A DNA stretch of 64,000 nt, from the NCBI GenBank assembly GCA_015143295.1, contig CM026560.1, positions 2,606,501 through 2,670,500 of the forward strand. Reading direction: 5' to 3'. A program made the position numbers and the translations under genes. The stretch's first letter is position 1; every line of letters starts with the position of its first letter. Below the pieces are notes generated by a model. That model was not told the DNA's origin. It saw only the letters and a program-made list of their open reading frames with translations, and did no database searches. The DNA comes from Tetracentron sinense (Eukaryota > Streptophyta > Magnoliopsida > Trochodendrales > Trochodendraceae). Positions 1-11,394 of the stretch are shown here, piece after piece.

Positions 1-1175
1 AATCAAGGCAAAAGTACAAGCACTAGTCAATTCCAGAGAAAAGCTTCAAGGAATCAAGTTAATATATAAAGTCAAGCCATTTTGAAGCTCCACAAGCTCC
101 ATGACAAGATAGTCTCTAAATGAAGACTAGTTTAGATGTCTTAGGACCTTGTAAAGTACTCAAGACATTGGAAAGAATTGCTCAAAGATTACCTAGATAG
201 ACCCTAGGAGACCTAGTATAATTTGGACATCAATCTAAGGCCCTAAAAATGATTAAAATAATGTTAATTTGAATACCTAAGGGTCCTAGCATGTTTCCCA
301 TCTAATTAGTCTCACCAAGATGAGTTTATTGAAAATTTTCAGTGAACTCGTCAACGAGTGAGGGACAGTAAATTCCAAATTGCTTACTGCCTCAACTTGC
401 GACGACTCATACTGGATTTTCACTCACTCGTCAACGAGTGCCTGCGGAAAAATCCTATAGCGGCTAGTTTTCAACGGCTAGCTCGCATTAAATGCACCCC
501 TAACGGCCATATTGATTGCTCATCTATATATAGAAGATATTTATGAATGAAACTAAGATTACCAACACTGTTTTATTGCTCAATTATCACTCACAAAATT
601 ACAGCAATCAATACTCTATTTTTGCATTGAAAATCTTAAAACCCAATCCCTAACTCCTTGAGCATTCAATTCCAATCAGTCTTGAGAGATTGTTAGCATT
701 GATTTCCATTCTTATGTAGCTCAGTTAGGAGCTTTCAATTCAGATTACAAATCTACCAAATTTCTATTTCTACTGAAAGTCAAGAATCAGGGATTCTTGC
801 TTCATTTTGAGAAGAGTGTCGAGTGTCTCTTGAAGAGCTTATTCCTTAGCCTGTTAAAAGGATTGCAATAGGTTCTTCCTGAGCCTGGAAAAGGATTGTA
901 AGACTTGTTCTCTGTCGGAAAAAAAGAGTACGATTAGTGAATCGTGTGAAAATCCTTGAAGCAGGAAAGCTTAAAGACGGGGATGTAGGCAAGTTACTGA
1001 ACCCTGATAACATATCTGGTGTCTGGTATCTTTACCTCTCTCTCTATCTTTTTATCTCTGATTTTTATTTGGTAGTTGCTATGATAAATTTCTATTTCCG
1101 CAAAAATCACTTAGTGCAAATTTTTAAAGGGCCATAAACCTTATTCACCCGCCTTTAGGGTCCATTATCTGGGCA
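1..1175 (+). repeat. Probable 5' LTR of the copia element (left edge uncertain)
   Basis: The right edge is placed at the CA at 1174-1175, six bases before the primer binding site. A TATA-like stretch (tctatatatagaag) lies near 521-534, as expected for the LTR promoter. A short inverted repeat, ACTCGTCAACGAGT, occurs twice upstream of it (346-359 and 426-439). The left edge may lie outside the window, so the LTR length is a minimum. Confidence 0.65.
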
Positions 1176-1180
1176 TCACT

Positions 1181-1192
1181 TGGTATCAGAGC
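1181..1192 (+). other. Copia primer binding site (initiator tRNA-Met)
   Basis: TGGTATCAGAGC is the standard plant Ty1/copia primer site, complementary to the 3' end of initiator tRNA-Met. It sits just after the LTR end and about 50 bases before the gag start. Confidence 0.9.
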
Positions 1193-3351
1193 TTAGTTCT
1201 CTATTTTGGATTTAACCGTCTTGAGTTAAAGATCCATCTATGGCAAATATATTTGCTACTATCTTAGGAGAGGGCCAATCGACCACCCGACCTCCATTGT
1301 TAAATGGAGAAAACTACAACTATTGGAAAACTAGGATGATGGTGTACATCCAAGCTCTTGACTATAACTGCTGGAAAGTCATTGTCAATGGACCTCATCT
1401 ACCCACTAAAATTGTGGATGATGTCAGAATACCTAAAACTGAAGATGAATGGAATGAGACTGATATTAAACTCATCTAAATAAATGCTAAGGCTATTAGC
1501 AATTTGTATTGTGTTTTAAGTCTCCAACAGTTTAATAGAATCTCCGGATGTAATTCGGCCAAGAAATATGGGATAAACTCCAAGTCACATATGAAGGCAC
1601 GAATCAAGTGAAAGAAGAAAAGATAAAGTATGTTAGTTCATAAGTATGAACTTTTAAAAATGGAAAATGATGAATCAATAGGAGACATGTTTACTCGCTT
1701 TACCAATATTTTGAATGGACTAAAATCTCTTGGTAAGGTGTACTCCAATGCAGAGAATGCTAGAAAATTTCTTCACTTACTCCCAAAAAGTTGAGGTCCA
1801 AAAGTCACCGCCATTCAAAAAGCTAAGGATTTGACCAAGCTTCCAATGGATGAGCTTCTTGGATCTCTCATGACACACGAGGTCATAATGAAGGATCAAG
1901 AAGATAAACCAAAAGCGAAGAAGGGACTTACCTTAAAGACAACTCAAGAAAGTAAGGAAGAAGAGAGTGATGAAGATGATGACATTGCTCTTATGGTAAG
2001 GAAGTTCAAGAAGTTCTTGAAACACAAGAAGAACTTCAAGAAGATGCCATACAAAAGAGAATTCTTTGAAGAAATCTCTAAAGGAGAATCAAGCAAGAAA
2101 GAGCAAGTCATTTGCTATGAATGCAAGAAGCTGGGACACATTAAGACTGAGTGTCTTCAACTAAAGAAAGGCCAAAGATTCAAGAAGAAGGCAATGAAGG
2201 CTACTTGGGACAACTCTGAAGGAAGTGGGTCGGATGACAATTCAAGTGAGGAAGAAATCGCTAACCTTTGCCTTATGGCTCTTGAAAATGAAGAGGTAAA
2301 TTCTTCACCTAATGAATCTTTATTCTATGAAGAAATTAGAGAAGCTTTTGATGATCTCTACATTGAATTTCTAAAACTTGGTTCAAAGAATAAACAACTT
2401 AAGAAAGACAATATTTCTCTTTCAAACTCAAATGACTTTTTACTAAAAGAGAAAAATGATTTACATAATGAAAAACTCATTCTTGAAAAAGAAAAACAAT
2501 GTTTTAAATGAAAAGTTAAAAGAATTTCAAAATTCACCTCAAGTATTATCTTGTGAGTGTGAAGAGCTAAAAGCTAAAGTTATTGACTTGACTAAAATTA
2601 ATCACACTTTATCTACGGTAGAAAAGAATCTTGAAAGACTTTTGGGCTAACAAAGATGTGTCTTTGGAAAGGCTGGTCTTTGGTATAATCCTTTTTCAAA
2701 ACAAAAGGAGTATCAAAATTTCTTTTCAAAATCCAAAAATGTTTTAAACTCTCATTCTAATGCATTTTTCACTTTTAATGGAAAGAAAGTTGTTAAGAAA
2801 ATTTAGATCCCAAAAGGATCAATCACTCCCAAGACCATCCACAAAGGACCAAATATGGTTTGGGTCCCAAAAGGAACTTACCCTCCCAAGACCATTCAAA
2901 AATCAGTTTGGATTTCATCCAAAACTGTGTAGGTATCAGGAGGAAAATATGTTGGAGTTACTTGAATTTTGTTTTGTAGATATGTTTGAAATCTAACTCC
3001 TCTAAGACAATATGGTTCTTGGATAGTGGATGCTCAAGGCACATGTCTAGAAACAAAGAACTATTCATCTCAATCACTCCAAAGGATGGAGGACATGTGA
3101 CATTCGGGGACAACGCAAATGGAAAGGTCATCGGCATAGGTAATGTTGGTAAGAACTCTACCACTTTTATTGAGAATGTCTTACTTGTTGAAGGTCTTAA
3201 ACATAATTTAATTAATATTAGTCAATTGTGTGATAAAGGACTAAATGTATCCTTTAAATCTAATGTTTGCATCATTAAGGATAAAGATAACATTAACACC
3301 ATGTTTATAGCTCATAGATATGAAAATGTTTACACAACACACTGTTCATGA

Positions 3352-4560
3352 CGTGGTAAGTTGTTAAGTACACAAGTCTCATATGGTCTTACATGGATAC
3401 AAAAAATTAACATAACTCTGGTATGGATCTTGATATCTGGAATGGACCTTGTTATTAGAAATCTGGCATGGACCTTGTTATTGGAAAATTTTATGGACCT
3501 TCTTATTGAAATTTGGTATGAAACCTAGACTGACATGGACCTTGGAACCCTAGTATAGACAAGGGAATTTGGTATTTACTAACATTTTACTGTTATGATT
3601 TCACATACGTATGCACATGTATCACAAGTCTGCACAGAATGATGATATGGATATTGCTCACATATTTTCTACACTTTGATTATGTAAACTATGATATTTA
3701 TTATACAATTAGAATTGTATGATATGATATGATTATATTATTAACCGTACTTCATATACACTAAGTGTTTTCAATACTTAGTCGACTTGTTATTGTCGGC
3801 AGGTTCAAGAGGTTTTGATATTTCTGCCCCATGACCTTAGATTGAGGAAGAATATCTAGAGGAATCGGAAGGTGACTATCAGGAGACAGAAGTAGATTTG
3901 GATCAATATCCATATTATTGATACTTTAGTTTTTTTTTTTAATTTCAATTTAAAAAAATGTAATAAGATAATTAAAGATGTTGCTTAGGTTTTAATTATG
4001 AATTGAGATCACAATGGGTGATCGGATTATATTTTGTTAGGTTGGTTAAACAAGTATGAAATGATTTATCTTGGATTCATTGTTATATAATCAGATTATT
4101 GATGTTATTCTATTTTGAATGTTTATTACTAAAAGAAATTTCCAGTCTCACATTTACTATGACTTATATGTTGTTAAATGGATATGAATATGCAGTGTCA
4201 CGGGTCCAATGTTCTATTCGACCAACATGGGATTTTGGGGCGGCCACTCTACTCGAGTCTGTGATCTCATCGGCATTCCAAAGGAAGCTCACTAGTATAA
4301 CCAAGTTCGGAATCAAAACGGTGATGAAAATGTTGTGGGGGTGGTGGGTAACTCGAAGATTCATGCAGAAAAGAAGGTTAGTTGAATCCAGGTTGGGTTG
4401 GAGGCTTTTGGAATTTGTTTTCACTGTAGATTTCTCCTTGGAGATTTGTGATGGAGATAGGTTACTAGTTATTGTTGCTCATCTGGGTAAGCTGGTGGTG
4501 GTCTATTTGGTTGAAGGTGGTGGGTATTGTTCTCTTGTAAAAATTAGAGATTATTGAACA
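3352..4560. other. Gene-free stretch, probably LTR-derived remnant
   Basis: No recognisable gene. At about 3418-3545 there are several imperfect copies of a 25-30 base motif around atggaccttgttatt. Near 3740-3815 the sequence cgtacttc...cttagtcgac...gtcggcaggttc resembles the segment around gtcggcagg in the solo LTRs at 11395-13598 and 32251-34544 (read on their minus strand). A ggattttggggcgg stretch near 4230 recalls a chromovirus-type LTR end. An open frame at 4099-4557 has no recognisable motif. Confidence 0.35.
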
Positions 4561-5306
4561 TGTTAACAAATCCGAAAACGAAACTTAAAGATTACATATA
4601 TATATATATATAAGACAATAGCACTTTGTCATGATCAATAAAAATAGAAAAAACTTATTGATTAGAGTTTCGATTGAGGCACAATAATAAAATTGTTGTC
4701 CTTAAGACTGACTTCGCCCCTCCCCCCTTGGAGTATCTCCCTTGATGCAAATGGGTTAAGGTGGTCAATCTCCAGAATTCAACAATCGCGGTTTAATAGC
4801 GTGTATTTACAAATTAGACTCACTAATGAACTTCTGATATGGCACCCAACTCAAGCTTAAAAGACCCATCTCAAAATAAGAAAGATAAAACATGAAGACA
4901 CAACTCATATTCTCTACCAAAACCTAAATAGAATTGGCTTACTTATAATAGATTTCTCCCCATTATAATAATGGGCTTTAATAACCCATATTAACAACTC
5001 ACTCAATTAGATGGATTACATAAAAATAAAAACCAATTAAAATAAAAATAAACGGTTACAATATTAAAGTTTTAAAAGACATTAAAAATTGTATCACAAA
5101 ATTAACTTAAATCCAACGTATTCTTCATCATCGTCTCTCTAATGGTGCTTGTGATGCCCAAATAGAAACTCCATGACCCTGTAGAGCCCCAAAAACAGAA
5201 GAAACAGAGATTGCAAAAGAAATTCAGATTAGACATTATACTACCTACTTAAGAGCTTGTGGAGTATAGTTGTTTTGACCTTTACCAAATTAATGAATTC
5301 AGAGTG
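4561..5306. other. AT-rich gap, no gene seen
   Basis: Contains a short TA microsatellite near 4597-4612 and otherwise unique-looking AT-rich DNA. No coding motif, RNA gene or terminal inverted repeat was recognised. Confidence 0.5.
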
Positions 5307-5929
5307 CAAATCCTCTAATCGGCGTAGGCGTGTTCCCCTTTCCTTTTCAATGGCCACATTTCTCTCCCTTTTAACATTCTTTAATTGTGGTTAAGTTTCA
5401 CCCACCTTTAGGGTTAAGCCATGGGTTAAGCACCTTAACTTTGGTTTAAAAACATTAAAAAAATTTAACACCCTTTAACTATGGTTAAGATTCACTAACC
5501 CAAGGCATTAAATTTTTTTCTAAAAATCAAGGTTAAATGGGTTAATCCTAAGGGTGGGTGAAACTTAAATCACAGTTAAAGAGTGTTAAAATGGAGAGAG
5601 ACACTGGGTTAGTGAATCTTAACTACTGTTAAAGGGTGTTATAATTTTTAAATTTTTTTCCTAAAAACTAGGGTTAAATGGCTTAACCCTAAGGGTGGGT
5701 GAAGCTTAACCATAGTTAAAGGGTGTTAAAATGGGGAGAGGTTGGGTTAGTGAATCTTAACCACGGTTAAAGGGTGTTAATTTTTTTAAAACAAATCAAG
5801 GTTTAATGACTTAATCCTAGGGGGGTGAAACTTAACCACAGTTAAATGATATTAAAAGGGAGAGACGTGGCCATTTAAAAGGGAAACACGTCGCCTAATA
5901 CAGTGTATTAGGCATGACTAGAGGATTTG
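5307..5929. repeat. Long-TIR palindromic MITE with nested inverted arms
   Basis: The ends CAAATCCTCTA (5307-5317) and TAGAGGATTTG (5919-5929) are inverted. The inner arms also match as inverted copies: ggccac...ctctcccttttaa and gtggttaagtttcaccc on the left, ttaaaagggagag...gtggcc and gggtgaaacttaacc on the right. Between them lie at least two more arm-like units (about 5460-5600 and 5620-5780). It has no coding capacity. A clear target-site duplication was not found, so the superfamily is open; the long inverted arms would suit a Mutator-like MITE. Confidence 0.7.
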
Positions 5930-6198
5930 TGATCTTTTGTAATGACTATTTTGCTTGTAATATCAAAACGAAGACCTTTTTGTTGATGCTCGTTGGACGT
6001 GTATTGAAATAGAAAATTTGATTGATAGAAATATTTTAAGAAATAAAAATTGTAATTAATAATATATATATTTAAAGAAAACCATTTAGAGGGAGTGGGG
6101 GGTTTGGCAGACTCCTACCCGTTTATTAATATATAAAAAAATAGGGGGACATAAAACCTTACCCCTACAAAGACTCAAAAAATGGGGGGGACATATAT

Positions 6199-6244
<46 letters not shown>

Positions 6245-7010
6245 GGATAGAAAGAGTGATTAATAAGAATAGTCTGAAAAATAAAAAAAATTAATTTATA
6301 GAAGTATTTAAAAAATAAAAAAAATTTGATTAACAGCACATTTTTGAAAATTTGTTTGGGAGCTAATGATTTGGACATGGTGGCGGGACGGAGCCAAGAG
6401 AGGGAGGGGCCATGCCCTCCCAATCATTTTTTAAAAGTTCTTCTATTGTAGGTATATTTTTTAAAGGACCCAAATCCTCTACGGTTATAACTGGACTTTA
6501 GGGAGTCCGATTATGCCCCTGAGTCGCCATGTGTCCCTTTTGATACTCATTAACCGTGGTTAAAAATCACCCACCTCTAAAGTTCACTCACCCATCCTTG
6601 GTTTTTAGAAAAATAAATTTTTAAATATTTTAATATTAAGATATTTTTAATATTTTTTTTTATCAGGTGTAGTAATTTGTATATTACCAACTAGTACATG
6701 CACAAGTGTATTACATTTTTTTAAAACTCTTTTATCCATGAGCATCACAAAATCTACAAGTGTTAATATATGAAAATAATCATATATCAATTTGATTCTG
6801 TATATAAAGTTTTCAAAAGTTACATCTTGTAAGGGTAAACCAAATATAAATTTTAACTTTTGAATTTTTAAAACTTACTTTTCAGGTGTGCAAATCAAAT
6901 ACTATTTTATCTACCAAATGACTTTGTCAGACTTTCTCAAGAGTCACTTCTTGCGAAATAATTTTTGAGAAAATACTTTCTTCTTTGGGAAGTCTATCCA
7001 AAACGCCACC
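5930..7010. other. AT-rich gap with microsatellite and one MITE arm
   Basis: An AC then AT dinucleotide run covers 6200-6240. A single arm of the palindromic family (gagtcgccatgtgtcc...attaaccgtggttaa...cacccacc) lies at 6521-6605; its partner arm was not found. The rest is AT-rich with no gene recognised. Confidence 0.55.
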
Positions 7011-7336
7011 TTAGGGCGTCTTTGAATAAATTTCTGAATACAAAACAACTTTTTTAGGAATTACTTTCGATTGGTAATAATTTTCGAAAGTTACTTCTCT
7101 CATAAACTCAAGATTTTGACTTCCGCACAAAGTCATCACATGCTCACCTTCAAGCACACATTTTGCCAAAAAAAACGAAAAAGAGGTTTAAAACAGAGCT
7201 TCTAAATTGTGCAATCTTTTTGCCCTCAAAATGAATCTTTTGCTCTCAAAATCAATGTTGTAAACATTTTTAAATATTATTTCATTCAAAATTTTTTTAG
7301 ACTATTCTGAGATAAATTCATCCAAACAAGGCCTAA
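7011..7336. repeat. MITE with TTAGGC-type inverted ends
   Basis: The left end ttagggcgtctttgaataaa and the right end (ccaaacaaggcctaa, which reads ttaggccttgtttgg on the other strand) are imperfect inverted repeats. Their form is common in plant non-autonomous DNA transposons. It is 326 bp with no coding content. The target duplication is unclear, so the superfamily is not assigned. Confidence 0.55.
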
Positions 7337-7756
7337 TAATTTAAGTTGTGTTTGAATGCACTATGATATTTTTTTCACCACTAGAAACAACTCATTTTTT
7401 TCTCTTTCTAATTTTTTTAAGCGAGTAACATTTTTGGTGTTACTGTTTTAAAAATAAAAAATTGAAAAAAGAAATTTGGTCTATTTTTATTTTCTACAGG
7501 ATGGTATTTATCGTTCCAATGAAACATATGAATCTATATGGATCCCGTCCATAGCCCCAACATAATTCTGTATCAAATACAAAAACATATATTAGGTGTG
7601 TTATGAATATATGTAAATATTATATATTATAATTAATTACATGATATTACCTTAAAAAGGGAATAATATTTTGAATTGCACTAAATTTTAGGAGGAGTTG
7701 CGTTCATGGGGGGCACATGCGATGCACGAGAGCATTGCCTTATCCTTCTCTGCAAA
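7337..7756. other. AT-rich gap, no gene seen
   Basis: Short poly-T and poly-A stretches, with no coding motif, RNA gene or clear repeat end recognised. Confidence 0.45.
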
Positions 7757-8006
7757 GGACAATTTTCTTTTTATAAAAAAGTTATCAATGTTTTTAATAA
7801 CCTTATCAGCATTATTGTAGTAGAGAAAGACAACTTTGTCTATAAAAATTGACATATAATAATCGAAGGACAATTTTGTCTTTATTAAAATTTAGTAGTA
7901 ATGATAAAATAATAATTTTGTCTTTATAAAAAAAATGAACATTATAGTATGACAATTTTGTCTTTATAAATTATTCATCTATATTTCTTAAAAGGACAAT
8001 TTTGTC
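7757..8006. repeat. Cluster of GACAATTTTGTC inverted-repeat motifs
   Basis: The 12-base motif GACAA-TT-TTGTC (itself an inverted repeat) or a close variant recurs at about 7758, 7829-7840, 7869-7880, 7911-7922, 7951-7962 and 7995-8006, usually followed by tttataaa. Spacing is uneven (about 40-70 bases). It looks like a decayed tandem repeat or foldback rather than a coding region. Confidence 0.6.
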
Positions 8007-8580
8007 TTCATAAAATGTAAAATTTTTCCTTCTATTCTTTTTCTTTTCCATCTCTTTCAAAAAACTGGGATAACAAGAATTCTTGTTATCTTGATTTTCA
8101 TAAAAATTGATATTAGATTTTAAAAAGGAAAGACCAAAATATGTTTTCAAACATGTTTTATGTGAAAAACAAATTCAAAATTTTCTTTTCACAAATATAA
8201 AACAAAAAATAAAAGTTCAACTAAACAGATCCTTAGGACCCATTGAGTTCAGATCTGGTGTGGTACTCTCCACACAAATTTTGGTGGAGAATACAGGAAA
8301 AGAGAAATGAGTAGTAGCGGTTCACGTGAGCGAGTTGGTGTTGAGGGTCGGATAATTTCTCTATAAAATCAGTGTGGAATATTTCACCCTAGACAGGATT
8401 CCATTTGTATTTTATAATGGACTTACAATTTCTAGTCCAAAAAAAAATTGGAATTGAAAAAATAATAATAATAATAGTAATAATTTAGGCTCCATTTTAT
8501 AGACTCAACTTGACTCAGTTTTGTCGATGGGCATTCACAAATATGGACTTTATATAGACCTTAGATGACGAAGCTCCGGC
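8007..8580. other. Gap with one dispersed-repeat fragment
   Basis: No gene recognised. About 8370-8420 (aaaatcagtgtggaa...ttcca) resembles 40395-40440 (aaaatctgtgtggaa...ttcca), so both belong to a dispersed repeat whose ends I could not define. Confidence 0.4.
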
Positions 8581-8772
8581 AGAAGCTTTATACTATTCAG
8601 ACTTTGCTACTGAGACTCCATTAGGGCCAAGAGCACTGAGACCGTTCTCTAAGAGCACGGGATTTCAGGTGGGGCCACTTCACATGATAGGCCCCACCTG
8701 AAATCACGTGCTCTTAAAGCATGGTCTCGGTGGTCTCAGCCCTAAGGGGGGTCTTAGAAGCTTTATCCTATT
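8581..8772. repeat. Foldback element inside a 17-bp direct repeat
   Basis: Two arms of about 60 bases form a strong hairpin. The inner part is nearly perfect: aagagcac, gatttcaggtggggcc on the left, ggccccacctgaaatc, gtgctctt on the right, with a short loop near 8677-8689. Outside the arms, agaagctttatactatt (8581-8597) is repeated at 8756-8772 with one change. The element is a MITE-like foldback. The flanking repeat is long for a target duplication and could be a local tandem duplication instead. Confidence 0.65.
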
Positions 8773-9590
8773 TGTTAAACGATTTCCATTTTACATTCTC
8801 CCTTACGATTTCAAGAACTTGCTCGAATTATTAGAGTAACGTAAAGCTGTACCAAGCATATTGGATGTATTTGTATTTGAAAACAATGTACATGATTTTC
8901 CATTCACAAATCAGCCAACATGTCAATGATACGAAAGTCGATGCCATTTCGGCAGTGTCCAACCAAATTAAATTGCCAAAACAAACCCCTCCAAAATTAT
9001 ACTATTTTGACTCGTGTGTCTTCTCAATTCTAGCTTGAAAATCAAGGCTTTCAGCTTGAACAAAATAAAAGCTTGGCTAGAACAAGCCTAGCCAATGAGC
9101 CAGCTGGGCTTAAATACACCCTCAATATTGACCAAGTCAATGCTAGTCCTGTTTTGTACCGTCCAAATCAACCCAAGTTTAATTACTGTCAAAGAGCAAG
9201 TAGATAATGGCTCGGCTGAGTCTTACTGACTCTTTTCAAGTTGTGGTCAAAATTTAGTCCCTGGGTATCTAGATTTGCTTTCTCTAATGATTTAAAGTGA
9301 ACACAAACGATGCTGCTTCTGTTTTCACCAATTGCTGTAGTTACTAACAAAACACAACAAACTAGAAACATGATTTAGCATTTTCAATGCTCCAAGTAAA
9401 TTATTTTATTTATTTCCAATTCCTTGTTTTAAATGAAACTCTCAAATAGTTGTTATCTAATATATCAAAGTTATTATCAAAGTGGATTTTCATTAGCTGC
9501 TGTAATGGACAATCTTACCTCAAAACTATTAAAAAAAGTGCACCAAAAGAAACAAAAGCAATTAACTAATTTGGAATTAGAAGCATTCTA

Positions 9591-9799
9591 TAAAGAGATT
9601 AACTATGAACAAAGAGATTAACTATGAACAGGCGCCCCGAGTTCAACAGTTAACCGGAGCAACCCAAATTTACCTTGGGAAGTGGTAGTTTGGTAATTAT
9701 AAATACAAAAAATGGTATTTTTAACAATAAATTTTTTCCATAAACACTCCCTCTCAAGGCAATTTTTGGGTTCCTCTTACGCTGCTGATAGTTACTCTC
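9591..9799. repeat. Small MITE, first copy
   Basis: The left end (taaagagattaactat) is inverted at the right end (atagttactctc). TTCTA flanks it on both sides (9586-9590 and 9800-9804). The matching place in copy B, near 55443 (gcattctagaaatagcagg), is the empty site. It is about 209 bp and non-coding. Confidence 0.7.
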
Positions 9800-9865
9800 T
9801 TCTAGAAATAGCAGGATACATACAATTCTATAATTGAATGAAAGGTAAATTCAGTTGGGCAATGC

Positions 9866-10060
9866 ATAAAGAGAGTAACTATGAACAAGAGCTCTAGTTC
9901 AAGGGCAAACCTGAGCAACTAAAATTTTTCCTTACGGCAGGGTAGTTTGGAAATTACCGTACAAAGGAGGAGAATTTCAATCAGCTAATAATTTTCCTTG
10001 TAATTCCTAAACTACCTATCAAGCATATTTTTGTATCGCCTCGGTTTGTTCTTTGAACCA
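9866..10060. repeat. Second member of the same MITE family (right end unclear)
   Basis: Begins ataaagagagtaactatgaa and follows the first copy through gagcaac and gtagtttgg...aattac. The right terminus was not recognised. It sits at the edge of the large block that is absent from copy B. Confidence 0.5.
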
Positions 10061-10976
10061 AAGCCGGTTCATAAATTTATATATATATATAGTAGCGAAA
10101 GCCCCGTGTTATGCATGGGTGTATAAATAATAAAAATAATAATATATATGTAATTAATAAATACATTATAATATATTATTATATTTAATCTCTAATAAAA
10201 TTATTCAATATATTGTTATTAAAATAATAATATTTTATCATATTTACTATCTAATAATATATATTAATAGTGTTTAATTATTTAATTTAAATAATTAAAT
10301 ACCCGTTATTATTTATTAATTTTTTAGTAATTTAATATTAGTGTTAACTGTATTGGACGATACATTACACCAACCTAGAGTTAAAATGGGGGGACATGTT
10401 GTAGTAGTAGTGTTGAATAGATGACCTAATGTGTGGTGGGTTTACATGTGACCTTGGGTGAGTTAATAAAGTCTCCATGTTCAGGTGACATTCCTAGCAT
10501 CTCACATGAGGCAGAGCAATTTTTAGATCACCAGTAATCATAGTTCAGAAACTCGGTAAGTCACCCGAGTAGCTCGGCCGAGTTATTCGACTCGATTGAA
10601 TTTCGATTCGAGTCACTTCAAAAATCGAAGGCGGCACTATTTATCGAGTTACTCAAGTGACTCGGTCGAGTTGAGTTTGTCAACTCACGTAAAAATATTT
10701 TATCATTTTTTAAAACTTAAACTCGAACATCACTTTTTTGCATCATATTTGTTAGCTAGAAAGACAACCTACTGTGGGTTCTATTAAATCTAGATTTTAG
10801 GTTTGAAACCATAAAACTAGCATATTTTGAGTTCTTTTAACTTACTTTTTTCAAGTTATTACATATATATTTCAAGTTGGACCGAGTCGAGTTTTTTTTC
10901 GAGTTTTTCGAGTTATTTGACCCAACTAACTTTCGAGTCGAGTCGAGTTTTCGGGTTTTTGAACCATGCCTGTAAT

Positions 10977-11328
10977 TAGGGGTGTCAATGGGCTGAGTTT
11001 GGGTCAACTCAACCCGGTCCCGACTAGGCTCGATTAATAAATGGGTCGAGCTGGGCTGGGCCAGGCCAGCCCACATTTTAATTGTGACGATTCGGGCTGG
11101 GCCAAGTCGGCCAATCTAAAAAAATATGTACAATTTTTTGCCTACAAACTAAACGGGCCTAATCGGATTGGGTTAGTCAGGTTAAGATCGGTAAGAACCC
11201 TACCAAAATGAGCCACGGGCTTTAGACTCCAAGCCCACCCCAATTAATAATCGGGTCGAGCCGAGTCAGGCCTAGAGCGGGCCGGGCTAGGTGGGCTCAT
11301 GGGCCAGCCCAACCCATTAACACCCCTA
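10977..11328. repeat. hAT-like MITE with 8-bp target duplication
   Basis: The ends TAGGGGTGTCAATGGG and CCCATTAACACCCCTA are near-perfect inverted repeats. The flanks cctgtaat (10969-10976) and cgtgtaat (11329-11336) agree at 7 of 8 positions, the target-site length of hAT transposons. The inside is a GC-rich ggctgggc-type simple sequence, a common layout in plant repeats of this kind. No coding capacity. Confidence 0.75.
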
Positions 11329-11394
11329 CGTGTAATGATATAATAAAATGTATGGACTGCAACAAATCAATTTAAATTGATTATATATCCTATA

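Larger units (their letters stand above)
1..3351 (+). mobile_element. Ty1/copia retrotransposon fossil, 5' part (LTR, gag, protease)
   Basis: The order is 5' LTR, primer binding site, gag, protease. Gag starts near 1240 with the copia-type gag signature (PPLLNGENYNYWKTRM) and carries a CCHC zinc knuckle (CYECKKLGHIKTEC) near 2120-2160. It is followed by a Lys/Glu-rich coiled-coil-like stretch. The protease region at about 2986-3350 has the active-site motif WFLDSGCSRHM, then the usual ISQLCD segment. Integrase, reverse transcriptase and RNase H are not seen in the window, and no matching 3' LTR was found. It is a broken, old copy with several breaks and is not capable of making a full polyprotein. 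Copia is secure from gag, knuckle and the tRNA-Met primer site. The sublineage (SIRE-like or Tork-like) is not resolved. Confidence 0.88.

Noticed and set aside
4099-4557. 152-codon open frame
   Set aside because: No recognisable motif, and it lies in probable LTR-derived sequence.
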